In this document: piece by piece, positions 36,223 through 45,292 of the stretch
Layout: each line of letters starts with the position of its first letter
How positions within the stretch are numbered: position 1 is the first letter of the stretch
From: Mycolicibacterium sarraceniae
Lineage (GTDB): Bacteria; Actinomycetota; Actinomycetes; Mycobacteriales; Mycobacteriaceae
Length of the DNA stretch: 64,000 bases
NCBI RefSeq assembly: GCF_010731875.1
Contig: NZ_AP022595.1
Coordinates: forward strand, 3,720,001 to 3,784,000
Direction: 5' to 3'
Translations under genes and position numbers: made by a program
The notes under the pieces: model-generated
What the model was told of the DNA's origin: nothing
The model's input: only the letters and a program-made list of their open reading frames with translations
Database searches by the model: none

Positions 36223-37777
36223 CGGCCTCAACCAACCTCGCTCGGATCTGATGTTTGAGTACCTTCCCCGCGTCATTCTTGGGCAAGGACTCCCAGACGA
36301 CGACCTGTTCGGGCCACTTGAATTTCGCGATACCCGTGGCCTGCAGGAAATCGCGCAGATCGGCCACACCGAGGCCCGGTTCGCGCTCGGTGACCACCAC
36401 CGCACACGCTCGCTCGCCGGTACGTGCATCGGGAAGCCCGACGATCGCGATCTCCTGAATATCGGGATGGCCGAGCAGAACATCCTCGACCTCCTTGGGC
36501 GCGATGTTCTCCCCGTTGCGGATCACGATGTCCTTGGCCCGCCCGGTGACGACGAGGAAATGGTGGTCCACCCAGTGGCCGAGGTCGCCGGTGCGGAAGT
36601 AACCGTTCGCGTCGAACGCGTCAGCCTCGTCATCAGGGTGCAGATACCCCAGCAGCATCTGCGGACCGCGCGCGCGGATCTCGCCGTCGGCGATGATGAC
36701 ATCGGCGATGCCGGGCCGACCGTCGGTTTCGGCGGCGTGGCCGGGGTCGTCAGGCGCACCGACAGTCATGACCGGAACCTCGGTGGAGCCGTATACGCGG
36801 GTGACGACGGCGTGCTCGAAATAGTTAGCGGCGCTGCGGATCAGCGCCGGTGGCACCGAGGCGCCGCCGCAGATGAACACCTTTAGGTCGGGAAGCCGGG
36901 TGCCGGCCCGTTCGGCGGCGCCCAGCAAATGCTGCAGGAACGGTGTCGCGCCGGCCATGTGCGTGCATCCCTCAGCGGTCATCAGCGCTACCGCGGCATC
37001 GGGCTCCCAGCGGTCCATCAGAACCGCGGTCGTGCCCAGCAGGATCGGGAACTCGAAGGCGTAGATCGAACCGCCGATATGGGCGATGGGGGAGGGCACC
37101 AGCGATACTGAACCCGGCCCGACCCGCCAGTGCTCGCTGAGCTGGCGGATCAGCGCGTGGATCGAATTATGACTGTGGAGAACGCCTTTCGGGCGTCCCG
37201 TCGTCCCGGAGGTGTAGAGAATCATCTTGACCGCATCGGGATCGAGCTCCGGCGGTGTGAATACCAGTGTGTCGAGCGTGCCGAACGTGAGCTGCCCGGG
37301 CTGCGGCTCGCCGCGCACCACGGCAACGATGGGTGGCGACGGCATGGTCGCGGTGACCCGCTGCAGCATACTCGCATAGTCATGACCCCCGAACTCGGCG
37401 GGAATGAAGATCATGCGGACTGCTGCATCGGCGAGGATGAACGCGAGTTCATGGTCGCGCAGCGACGGCAGGATCGGATTGACCACCATGCCCGCCACTG
37501 TCGCCGCGTGATACACGATCGCCGCTTCGTGCCAGTTTGGCAGCATGAACGACACCACACTGCCGGCGGGCATGCGGGCTGACATGGCGCCGGCTAGCTG
37601 GCGGGCCCGGGTGTGCAGGTTTGCGCAGTCCAGGCGGACCTGGCCGTCGACGAGGGCCTCGCGTCGCGGGGTGTCCCGTGCGGCCGCGGCTAATGCGTCG
37701 GCCAAGGTTTCGCGCGTCCACAGCCCACTGGCATAGGACTGCGCGGCCAACTCGGAATCCCGCTGTGCGGTGCGCAT
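36215..37777 (-). CDS. Acyl-CoA ligase (AMP-forming), second copy in cluster
   Basis: A 520-aa ANL-superfamily ligase: [20 protein letters not shown] (A3), [15 protein letters not shown] (A5), [13 protein letters not shown] (A7), [20 protein letters not shown] (A8) and [16 protein letters not shown] (A10 Lys). It resembles cyclohexanecarboxylate/cinnamate-type CoA ligases more than long-chain FadDs, which suggests a small cyclic or branched acid as substrate. ATG 37777 is 1 bp upstream of the GntR gene's stop. Two distinct ligases in one operon suggest activation at two pathway stages. Confidence 0.88.
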   Translation of the reverse strand: MRTAQRDSELAAQSYASGLWTRETLADALAAAARDTPRREALVDGQVRLDCANLHTRARQLAGAMSARMPAGSVVSFMLPNWHEAAIVYHAATVAGMVVNPILPSLRDHELAFILADAAVRMIFIPAEFGGHDYASMLQRVTATMPSPPIVAVVRGEPQPGQLTFGTLDTLVFTPPELDPDAVKMILYTSGTTGRPKGVLHSHNSIHALIRQLSEHWRVGPGSVSLVPSPIAHIGGSIYAFEFPILLGTTAVLMDRWEPDAAVALMTAEGCTHMAGATPFLQHLLGAAERAGTRLPDLKVFICGGASVPPALIRSAANYFEHAVVTRVYGSTEVPVMTVGAPDDPGHAAETDGRPGIADVIIADGEIRARGPQMLLGYLHPDDEADAFDANGYFRTGDLGHWVDHHFLVVTGRAKDIVIRNGENIAPKEVEDVLLGHPDIQEIAIVGLPDARTGERACAVVVTEREPGLGVADLRDFLQATGIAKFKWPEQVVVWESLPKNDAGKVLKHQIRARLVEADG

Positions 37778-38524
37778 TTACGGTGATCCCTTCACTCGTC
37801 GCATCGTCATCGAATGACGGAACCGGGTGCCGGGGTGGGTGTTCACCGTCACTTGAGCTGTCTCGCCGTCGGAAGTGGTGTACGTGCGCTGCATCTCTAG
37901 TGCGGGCGTGCCGGGCTCGACCTTGAGTGCAGCTGCCAGCTCGACGCCGACCTGTACGGCGGAGATCTCCTGGCGGACTTCGACGATGCTGAGCCCGAAC
38001 AGATCCTCGATGAGGGGGAAGATCGGCCCGGTGTGGTTCTGCAGCATCCGGCCGACGGCCGCGAACGCGCGATTGATGTAGTACTCCGTGCGGCAGACCG
38101 GCGCATCAGCACCCTCGGCGCGGCGGAATCCGCGCACCGCCAGCCATTCGTCGCCGACCGTCAGCCCGGTGCGTTGCGCCAACTCACCATCGACGGTGAC
38201 CATGGTGATCGATTCGATCGCGAAACGCGCCCCCGTCGCAAAGGCCAACAGATCGTTGATCGACACCACGTCCTGGACGTAGGCGTGCGACGACGGCCGC
38301 GGTACCACCAGCGTGCCGGCCCGAGGCCGGGAGGACACCAGGTTGTCCTCACGCAGGCGGCGCAGGGCTTCCCGAACGGTGTAGCGGCTCACCGAAAAAC
38401 GCTGGCACAGTTCGTGTTCGGTAGGCAATTGGGAGCCGACCGGGTAGACCCCGTCGACGATCTCCTTGCGCAGCGTGCGAGCCACCTGGATATAGCGGTG
38501 ATCCCCGGACTCGGCGGGTGTCAT
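37778..38524 (-). CDS. GntR/HutC-family regulator with UTRA domain
   Basis: A 248-aa repressor-type regulator. The N-terminal winged helix is YIQVARTLRKEIVDGVYPVG, LPTEHELCQRFSVSRYTVRE, ALRRLREDNLVSSRPRAGT. The C-terminal UTRA ligand-binding domain includes WLAVRGFRRAEGADAPVCRT and FGLSIVEVRQEISAVQVGVE. It lies between the beta-propeller gene (1 bp apart) and the ligase (no gap), and so is cotranscribed with the genes it probably controls. The likely ligand is an acyl-CoA or pathway acid. Confidence 0.87.
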   Translation of the reverse strand: MTPAESGDHRYIQVARTLRKEIVDGVYPVGSQLPTEHELCQRFSVSRYTVREALRRLREDNLVSSRPRAGTLVVPRPSSHAYVQDVVSINDLLAFATGARFAIESITMVTVDGELAQRTGLTVGDEWLAVRGFRRAEGADAPVCRTEYYINRAFAAVGRMLQNHTGPIFPLIEDLFGLSIVEVRQEISAVQVGVELAAALKVEPGTPALEMQRTYTTSDGETAQVTVNTHPGTRFRHSMTMRRVKGSP

Positions 38525-38525
38525 C

Positions 38526-40118
38526 TCAGCCCGCCCGCTGAAACGCCAGTACGCTGCCGTCGGAATCCGCCGAGACGTAGAGTGTGCCGTCGCCTCCGGC
38601 GGCGATCCCCGCGTACGGTCCCTGAGGCCCCGAGAACGGCGGCATCCCGCGCAGCGGCTTGGGAGTAACCCCGGGGGGCGCACCCACCGGAAGACCGGAC
38701 GCGATGACGGTGCGTGCCCCGCTGGTGAGATCGACCTCGATCAACGACTTGGCGTCTGCGTCGACGATGAAGAGCAGTTCGCCGGATACCAGAATGCCCT
38801 GCGGGCAACTCAATCCGTCTACCACCGGCTCGGTGTTGGTTTCGCTGACCCGCACGATTCTGCCGCGCTCACTGACTAGGGGGTGGCCATCGGCTCCGAT
38901 GGCCACCCCGACGGGGGTGTCCAGGCCGGAGGCGAGCACGTCGGTGCGGCCGCCGTCCACGGACAGCAGTCGCCCGGTGCCCTGTTCGACCGCCACGATG
39001 CCGCGCGGCCCCAGGGCGACACCGTAGAGCTGGTTCAATCCGTCTGCCAGGACATCACTTTCACCATCGGCTGGCCGGTACCGGGCCACCTGCCCGCCCG
39101 AGGTTGTCACGACGAACTCACCCTGGCCGGCCGCGGTCAGACCGCGGATGAAACCGGGATAGCCGGGGCTGAACAACATGCCCAGGGTGTGCAGGGCGCC
39201 GTCGGCCCGCAGCGCATAGAAGTAGGTGCCGTCGGCGATATAGAGCTCGCCGTCTGGCCCGACCGTGAGATCCAATGGCCAGTTCAGCCCGCCCGGCAGT
39301 ACCGCGCGGGTCTGCAGGCCGCCGAGCACCTCGGTGATCTCGCCGGTGAAGTTCGAGACGAACAGCCTTGCGCCGACGAAGGTCAGATTGTCCAGCCCCG
39401 GATTGAGATTGGCCAGCACGGTGTGTTCGCCGGAGCGCGGATCGATCCGCAGGACTTGGCCGCTGTGCACCTGGGTGGAGACCAGATACCCGTCCGCATC
39501 GAACTTGACCGCGTCGGGAACTCCCAGACCGGTCGCGACAGTTTCAGGACTGCCGCCGTCGGGATCGATGCGCCAGATCTCGTTCGCGCCCATCACCGGG
39601 AAATACAGCAGCCCGTCCGGCCCAACCTCCATGGCGTTGGGCGAGGGGACGTTCTCCAGCAGGATGCGTTGCGCGCCGGTGGCCGGATCCAGTTCCATCA
39701 GCCGGCCGCCCTCGCGGCACTCGCCGATGAACAACCGGCCCCGGTGCACGGTGATCCCGTTGGCGCAGGGCAGATCGTCGCGCAGGACTCGGGTGGTGCC
39801 ATCGACACCGCGGACACTGACCCGGCCGTCCATCACCTCGGTCGCGAAGAGATTTCCGGCGTCGTCGAACGCCACATCGTCGGGGGCGATGATCTCGCCG
39901 CCCTTCGCGCTGACCGTGTCGACCGAGCCAGTGCCGATATCGAGTGCGCTGATCTGGCTGCCGGTGACCTGAGCGATGTACACCCGGCCGTCGGGGCCGG
40001 TGCGCAGACCGTTGGCGCCGAACAGCCGGCTCGGCGCGCTACGACGCGCGACGCGCCATCCGTCGGCAAGGACCGGGGGCTGGGCGAGGGTGAAGCGCCC
40101 GTCCTGCTGCGATGTCAC
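38526..40118 (-). CDS. SMP-30/NHL-type beta-propeller protein
   Basis: A 530-aa protein built of repeated blades such as ANGLRTGPDGRVYIAQVTGS, APDDVAFDDAGNLFATEVMD, NAMEVGPDGLLYFPVMGANE and PLDLTVGPDGELYIADGTYF, the pattern of SMP-30/gluconolactonase/strictosidine-synthase-like propellers. Such proteins often hydrolyse lactones or esters. A lactonase would fit beside the Baeyer-Villiger-type monooxygenase of the divergent operon, which makes lactones or esters. No signal peptide, so a cytoplasmic enzyme is likely. It is the first gene of the minus-strand operon; ATG 40118. Confidence 0.75.
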   Translation of the reverse strand: MTSQQDGRFTLAQPPVLADGWRVARRSAPSRLFGANGLRTGPDGRVYIAQVTGSQISALDIGTGSVDTVSAKGGEIIAPDDVAFDDAGNLFATEVMDGRVSVRGVDGTTRVLRDDLPCANGITVHRGRLFIGECREGGRLMELDPATGAQRILLENVPSPNAMEVGPDGLLYFPVMGANEIWRIDPDGGSPETVATGLGVPDAVKFDADGYLVSTQVHSGQVLRIDPRSGEHTVLANLNPGLDNLTFVGARLFVSNFTGEITEVLGGLQTRAVLPGGLNWPLDLTVGPDGELYIADGTYFYALRADGALHTLGMLFSPGYPGFIRGLTAAGQGEFVVTTSGGQVARYRPADGESDVLADGLNQLYGVALGPRGIVAVEQGTGRLLSVDGGRTDVLASGLDTPVGVAIGADGHPLVSERGRIVRVSETNTEPVVDGLSCPQGILVSGELLFIVDADAKSLIEVDLTSGARTVIASGLPVGAPPGVTPKPLRGMPPFSGPQGPYAGIAAGGDGTLYVSADSDGSVLAFQRAG

Positions 40119-40140
40119 GGCGCGACCGTACCAAGGAGAT

Positions 40141-40153
40141 TTGGTCCAGACAA
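40141..40153 (+). promoter_or_regulatory. Candidate GntR operator, left copy
   Basis: TTGGTCCAGACAA lies 23 bp upstream of the beta-propeller start. It resembles the perfect palindrome at 40239-40250, with one extra base and one mismatch. Paired sites, one at each side of a divergent promoter region next to a GntR gene, suggest joint control. Confidence 0.4.
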
Positions 40154-40238
40154 TAGTCGCGAGTTATCTCGGCCGACCCCCTTGACGGTGCTATAACTGC
40201 TGCGGAATCATATTCTCTACTCAGAAGAGTGGCATTAA

Positions 40239-40250
40239 TTGTCCGGACAA
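40239..40250 (+). promoter_or_regulatory. Candidate GntR operator, perfect palindrome
   Basis: TTGTCCGGACAA is a perfect 12-bp palindrome, a form often seen for GntR-family operators (TTGTC..GACAA). It lies 24 bp upstream of ATG 40275, near where RNA polymerase would initiate for the plus-strand operon. The regulator is encoded 1.7 kb away in the divergent operon. Confidence 0.5.
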
Positions 40251-40274
40251 TCTTGCTGCGAACGAAAGCGGGTT

Positions 40275-41120
40275 ATGGCGGATCTCCTGCGGCTCGATGG
40301 CCGGATTGTGGTGGTGTCGGGCGCCGGAGGCGGCGGTATCGGAACGACTGTGACCAAGATGGCGGCACGGGCCGGTGCCACGGTGGTCGCGGTCAGCCGC
40401 TCGCAGGACAACCTCGACCAGCACGTGGGGCCACTGGTCGACGGAGGTCTGCCCATCGTGCCGGTCGCCGCGGACGCCGCCACCGATGCCGGCATCGCGA
40501 CCGTTCTCGATACGGTGCGCCGGACCAAGGGGCAGCTGCACGGGCTGGTCAACATTGCCGGCGGTGCCGCGCCCTCGACGTGGATGCCGGCCACCAGGGT
40601 CAGCCGCGCCGACTGGCGGGAGCTGTTCACCGCCAACCTCGAGACGATGTTCTTCATGAGCCAAGCGGTGGCCGCCGAGATCCGGTCGGCCGGCGGCCCA
40701 GGTTCGATTGTGTCGGTCTCGTCGATCAGCGGGATGAACACGGCACCGTTTCACATCGCGTATGGCACCGCCAAGGCGGCGATTGTCGCGGCCACCCGGA
40801 CGATGGCGCTGGAGCTCGCGCTGGACGCTATCCGGGTCAATGCCGTCGCGCCCGGGGTCACCGAGACTGCGGCGTCCAGCGCCTACGTCGACGCCGATCC
40901 CGTTCGGGACCGTACCGCCATCGCCATGGGGCGCCGTGGTCGTCCCGAGGAACAGGCCGGCGCGATCCTGTTCCTCCTGTCCGATCTGTCGAGCTACATC
41001 ACCGGCCAAACCCTGCTCGTCGACGGCGGTTTGGATCTGCGCTGGAGCCACGTTGGCGCCGACAACACGTCGCTGTTCCTCAAAGACGACGACTTCCGTA
41101 GCGAAATCAGAAGGCCCTGA
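40275..41120 (+). CDS. SDR-family oxidoreductase
   Basis: A 281-aa short-chain dehydrogenase with an extended glycine motif (VVVSGAGGGGIG, residues about 12-23), NIAGGAAPS, catalytic SVSSISGMNTAPF and YGTAKAAI, and ITGQTLLVDGGL. I chose ATG 40275; an upstream frame from GTG 40239 would begin inside the candidate operator. It is the first gene of the plus-strand catabolic operon, 12 bp before the Rieske oxygenase. Confidence 0.86.
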   Translation: MADLLRLDGRIVVVSGAGGGGIGTTVTKMAARAGATVVAVSRSQDNLDQHVGPLVDGGLPIVPVAADAATDAGIATVLDTVRRTKGQLHGLVNIAGGAAPSTWMPATRVSRADWRELFTANLETMFFMSQAVAAEIRSAGGPGSIVSVSSISGMNTAPFHIAYGTAKAAIVAATRTMALELALDAIRVNAVAPGVTETAASSAYVDADPVRDRTAIAMGRRGRPEEQAGAILFLLSDLSSYITGQTLLVDGGLDLRWSHVGADNTSLFLKDDDFRSEIRRP

Positions 41121-41132
41121 GAGGAGTCCGCG

Positions 41133-42506
41133 ATGGGTGATCTGGGCAGTGGTGAAGAACTCGCCGAACCGACGACCATCGGTGTGCAGGCCTACATCTC
41201 ACCGGAGTACGCCCGTGCCGAACGCGACAAGCTGTGGCGCAAGGTCTGGCAGCAGGTCGGCCGGGTCGAGGAGCTACCCGAGGTCGGTAGCTATCTAACC
41301 TACGACATCCTCGACGACTCGATCATTGTCGTGCGGACCGGGGCGAACGAGTTTGCCGCCCACCACAACGTCTGCATGCACCGCGGCCGACGCCTGATCG
41401 ACACCCCGCCCGGCGCGAAACAGGCTGTGGGGCGGGCCCGTAAGTCGTTCGTCTGCGGATTCCACGGCTGGTCCTACGGCCTGGATGGTGCCTGCACGCA
41501 CATTCGCGAGGAAGCCGACTGGAAGGGTGCGCTGAACCCGGCCAACACCCGGCTGAAGTCGGTGAGCGTCGACACCTGGGGCGGCTGGTTGTGGATCAAC
41601 ATGGATCCCGACTGCGAACCGCTGGCCGACTACCTATTTCCGGCCGCGAAGATCCTCGACCCGTTCGGGCTGGAGAACATGCGCGTCAAATGGCGCAAAT
41701 GGGTGCACTTCGACTGCAACTGGAAGGTCGCCCTCGAGGCGTTCAACGAGACCTACCACGTGTTCACCACCCACCCGGAGTTCAACAAGTTCGGTGAATT
41801 CAAGGGCTGGGCCAAGGCGCAGGGCCGCCATAGCAATATCGGCTACGACGCGCCTGAGGATATGGCCGAGACCAAGTCCAAGATCCGGCTCGGCACCGGC
41901 GACCCGCGGATCTCCACCGCGGAGATGCAGGTGTACACGATGGCGGAGACCAACGCGACCACCACACAGACGCTGGTGAACGCCGCGCTGCGGCTGGTGG
42001 ACGAGTTGCCCGAGGACACTCCGGCCGACAAGGTGCTCGAACACTGGCTGTCGTCGGCGCGGCGCGATGACGAGGCCCGCGGCGTGGTGTGGCCGACGAT
42101 CCCCGCCGACATCCTCGGCCAGAGCGGAACCGCCTGGCAGCTGTTCCCGAACTTCCAGATCGGGCAGGGCCTGACCAGTGCGCTGTGCTACGGCGCGCGC
42201 CCAGACCCTGGCTACAACCCCGACAAGTGCATCTTTGAGGTGTCTGTGTTCGAGCTGTACCCCAGCGGCGCCGAGCCACAGGCTGACTGGGAGTACACCC
42301 CGGTGGGCGATCCGCGCTGGCGCAGCGTGCTGCCGCAAGACTTCTCCAATATGGCTGCCGTCCAGCAGGGGATGAAGTCGCTCGGATTCCCGGGCACCCA
42401 GCCCAATCCGTACCGCGAGCGCAGCACCGTCAACCTGCACTACCAGTTGTCGAAGTACATGGGCACCGGGGAACCCCGCGCGCTCGCAAAGGAGAACGAT
42501 CGATGA
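41133..42506 (+). CDS. Rieske non-heme iron oxygenase, large subunit
   Basis: A 457-aa ring-hydroxylating-type oxygenase. The Rieske [2Fe-2S] ligands are C81 and H83 (NVCMHRGR) and C108 and H111 (FVCGFHGWSYGLDG). The mononuclear iron site is in EAFNETYHVFTTHPE (around residues 205-217). No ferredoxin, reductase or small subunit is encoded nearby, as in KshA-type or monooxygenase members that borrow a reductase from elsewhere. GAGAGGAGTCCGCG precedes ATG 41133. It would hydroxylate or demethylate an alicyclic substrate. Confidence 0.88.
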   Translation: MGDLGSGEELAEPTTIGVQAYISPEYARAERDKLWRKVWQQVGRVEELPEVGSYLTYDILDDSIIVVRTGANEFAAHHNVCMHRGRRLIDTPPGAKQAVGRARKSFVCGFHGWSYGLDGACTHIREEADWKGALNPANTRLKSVSVDTWGGWLWINMDPDCEPLADYLFPAAKILDPFGLENMRVKWRKWVHFDCNWKVALEAFNETYHVFTTHPEFNKFGEFKGWAKAQGRHSNIGYDAPEDMAETKSKIRLGTGDPRISTAEMQVYTMAETNATTTQTLVNAALRLVDELPEDTPADKVLEHWLSSARRDDEARGVVWPTIPADILGQSGTAWQLFPNFQIGQGLTSALCYGARPDPGYNPDKCIFEVSVFELYPSGAEPQADWEYTPVGDPRWRSVLPQDFSNMAAVQQGMKSLGFPGTQPNPYRERSTVNLHYQLSKYMGTGEPRALAKENDR

Positions 42507-44353
42507 CCGCGGACTGCGGCCCCACCCAGACACCCACGGATGTCGATATCGACGCGATGCGGGAGAAGTACCGCGTCGAGCGGGAGAAGCGGCTGCGCTC
42601 TGAGGGATCGGCGCAGTATCTGGAACTCGAGGGTGACTACGCGGAGTTCTACGAGGTCGACCCCTACACGACCGTGACGGCTCGCGATCCGATCGTCGAG
42701 GACGCCGATGTGGTGATCCTCGGTGGTGGATTCGCCGGGCTGCTGGCCGGGGCGTACCTGAAGAAGGCCGGCGTGGACGGCATCCGGGTCATCGAGATGG
42801 CCGGCGACTTCGGCGGGGTCTGGTACTGGAACCGGTTCCCGGGAATCCAGTGCGACAACGACGCCTACTGCTACCTACCGCTGCTTGAAGAGCTCGGCTT
42901 CATGCCGTCGAAGAAGTTCGCCGACGGCGCCGAGATCCTCAGCCACTGCCGCAATATCGGCAAGCACTTCGGGCTCTACGACGGCGCATTGTTCTCCACT
43001 CAGGTTCGGGAACTGCGCTGGGACGATGTCCTTGCCCGATGGCGGATCAGCACCGATCGCGGTGACGACATCCGCGCGCGGTTCGTGGTGATGGCGCAGG
43101 GTTCCTACAACCGCCCGAAACTGCCCGGGATCCCGGGCATCAAGGATTTCCGTGCTGCTGGGGGCCACGTGTTCCACTCCGCCCGCTGGGACTACGACTA
43201 CACCGGTGGTGACGCGGACGGTGGCCTGGACAAGCTAGCCGATAAGCGCGTCGCTCTTGTCGGCACGGGCGCAACCGGAATCCAGCTGGTTCCGCACCTC
43301 GGTCGAGATGCCAAGCAGCTCTTCGTGTTCCAGCGCACGCCGTCGTCGGTTGATTCGCGCTCGAATCCGCCGACCGACCAAGAATGGGCCGCGTCGCTGC
43401 AGCCGGGGTGGCAGGAGGAGCGCAAGCGCAACTTCCACAACTGGTCGCCGTTTGTCGGCGTGGTGTTCGGCGAACCGGATCTGGTGTGCGACTTCTGGAC
43501 CGAACTCGGGCGCAACCTCACCGCCCGGATTGCGGCCAGCCCGGATCCGGCGTCGGTAGGCGTCGAGCAGATCATGGCGTTCCGGGAAGAAGAGGACTAT
43601 AAGATCATGGAGCGGCTGCGTCGGCACGTCGACGCCATCGTGGCAGACCCGGTCACCGCCGAAGCGCTCAAGCCGTACTACCGTTTCATGTGCAAACGCC
43701 CGACCTCCAGCCAGCGATACCTGGAAACCTTCAACCAGCCGAACGTGACGCTGGTCGACGTGGCCGAATCCAAGGGTGTCGAGCGACTGACCGAGAAGGG
43801 TATCGTCGCCAACGGCGTTGAGTACGAAGTCGATTGCGTGATCTTCGCCAGCGGCTTCGAGATCTCCACCGAGATCAGCCGGCGGTTCGCGATCGACTCC
43901 ATTGTCGGCCGCGACGGGTTGTCGCTCTTCGATCACTGGCACGACGTCTACAAGACGCTGCACGGGATGACCAGCCGGGGCTTCCCCAACCAGTTCTTCA
44001 TGGGGTTCATTCAGGGCGGGGTGTCTGCCAACACCACCGCGATGTTCGAGCAGCAGGCCCAGCACATCGCCTACCTCATCGCCGAGGCACAGAAGCGCGG
44101 CGCGACCAGCGTTGAGCCGAGCCAGGAAGGCCAGGACGCGTGGGTGGCGACCGTGCGTGAACTGTCGATCGACAACTCCGCGTTCGAACTATCTTGCACG
44201 CCCGGTTATTACAACAACGAGGGCCATGGCGGCTCAGAGAACAACGGATCGTTCCTCGGCGACTTTTATTCGCCCGGCTTCTATGCCTTCGACGATCTGA
44301 TCGCCGACTGGCGGGCCAAGGGCGATCTCGATGGCCTGGAGCTCGGAAACTAG
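42503..44353 (+). CDS. FAD-dependent monooxygenase, Baeyer-Villiger type
   Basis: A 616-aa flavoprotein with an FAD motif VVILGGGFAGLLAGAYLKKA (residues about 71-90), the cyclohexanone-monooxygenase-type GGVWYWNRFPGIQCDNDAYC stretch, GHVFHSARWDYD (BVMO-like FxGxxxHxxxW/D fingerprint) and the NADPH motif LVGTGATGIQLVPHLG. It inserts oxygen next to a ketone to give an ester or lactone. It overlaps the oxygenase gene by 4 bp. Next to SDRs (alcohol to ketone) and a possible lactonase this gives a plausible ring-opening route. Confidence 0.87.
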   Translation: MTADCGPTQTPTDVDIDAMREKYRVEREKRLRSEGSAQYLELEGDYAEFYEVDPYTTVTARDPIVEDADVVILGGGFAGLLAGAYLKKAGVDGIRVIEMAGDFGGVWYWNRFPGIQCDNDAYCYLPLLEELGFMPSKKFADGAEILSHCRNIGKHFGLYDGALFSTQVRELRWDDVLARWRISTDRGDDIRARFVVMAQGSYNRPKLPGIPGIKDFRAAGGHVFHSARWDYDYTGGDADGGLDKLADKRVALVGTGATGIQLVPHLGRDAKQLFVFQRTPSSVDSRSNPPTDQEWAASLQPGWQEERKRNFHNWSPFVGVVFGEPDLVCDFWTELGRNLTARIAASPDPASVGVEQIMAFREEEDYKIMERLRRHVDAIVADPVTAEALKPYYRFMCKRPTSSQRYLETFNQPNVTLVDVAESKGVERLTEKGIVANGVEYEVDCVIFASGFEISTEISRRFAIDSIVGRDGLSLFDHWHDVYKTLHGMTSRGFPNQFFMGFIQGGVSANTTAMFEQQAQHIAYLIAEAQKRGATSVEPSQEGQDAWVATVRELSIDNSAFELSCTPGYYNNEGHGGSENNGSFLGDFYSPGFYAFDDLIADWRAKGDLDGLELGN

Positions 44354-45292
44354 ATGGCGCGATCGCGATTCGACACGAAACAGGCACGATTCGACGATCG
44401 CGTCGCCGTTGTCACCGGCGCAGGCCGGGGGCTGGGGCGTGAGTACGCGCTGCTGCTCGCCGGTCTCGGCGCCAAGGTCGTGGTCAACGACTCCGGCGGC
44501 GCACTGACCGGCGACGGCGATGACGCCGGGCCGGCTCAGCAGGTTGTCGACACGATCGTCGCGGCCGGCGGGGAAGCGATCGCCTCGACCGAATCGGTAG
44601 CGACAGCGGTCGGCGGCCAGGCGATCGTCGGGGCAGCAACACAGCGGTACGGCCGGATCGACATCCTGATCCACAACGCCGGCAACGTCCGGCCGGCGCC
44701 GTTGTCGGAGATGGCGGTTGAGGACTTTGACGCGGTGCTCGACGTTCACCTACGCGGCGCGTTCCACGTTGTCCGAGTGGCATTTCCGTCGATGTGTCAG
44801 GCCGGCTACGGCCGCATCGTGCTGACGTCGTCGATCGGCGGGCTGTATGGCAATCACGCGGTGGCCAACTATGCCGCCGCCAAGGCCGGGGTGGTCGGAC
44901 TGTCGAACGTCGTCGCGCTGGAAGGCGCCGAGCATGGCGTGCGCTGCAATGTCATCGTCCCTGCTGCGGTGACCAGGATGGCCGAAGGTCTGGACACGTC
45001 GGCCTACCCGCCGATGGGCGCCGACCTCGTGGCTCCCGTCGTCGGCTGGCTGGCCCATGAGGACTGTTCGGTGACCGGCGAAGTCCTCACTGCGATAGCC
45101 GGCCGGGTCGCCAGGGTTGCCGTCGTGGAGTCCGCAGGGGTTTACCAATCGGAATGGACCGTCGACCAGGTGGCCGCCCGCATCGAGGAGATCCGAGATA
45201 TCAACAACCCGCTGGTCTTCCCCGTGGTGCCCGACGGGCACAGCGCTCATATCGGCCACAGCTTCGGGATGGCAAGGGGGCTACATGAATAA
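44354..45292 (+). CDS. SDR, (3R)-hydroxyacyl-CoA dehydrogenase type
   Basis: A 312-aa protein of the MFE2/17-beta-HSD4-like SDR group: RFDDRVAVVTGAGRGLGREY, VVNDSGG, HNAGNVRPAPLSEM, TSSIGGLYGNHAVANYAAAK (Ser, Tyr, Lys). The C-terminal extension beyond the SDR core (EIRDINNPLVFPVVPDGHSA) is typical of this group. It immediately follows the monooxygenase stop and overlaps the CoA-transferase by 8 bp. It probably performs the dehydrogenation after hydration in a beta-oxidation round. Confidence 0.85.
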   Translation: MARSRFDTKQARFDDRVAVVTGAGRGLGREYALLLAGLGAKVVVNDSGGALTGDGDDAGPAQQVVDTIVAAGGEAIASTESVATAVGGQAIVGAATQRYGRIDILIHNAGNVRPAPLSEMAVEDFDAVLDVHLRGAFHVVRVAFPSMCQAGYGRIVLTSSIGGLYGNHAVANYAAAKAGVVGLSNVVALEGAEHGVRCNVIVPAAVTRMAEGLDTSAYPPMGADLVAPVVGWLAHEDCSVTGEVLTAIAGRVARVAVVESAGVYQSEWTVDQVAARIEEIRDINNPLVFPVVPDGHSAHIGHSFGMARGLHE

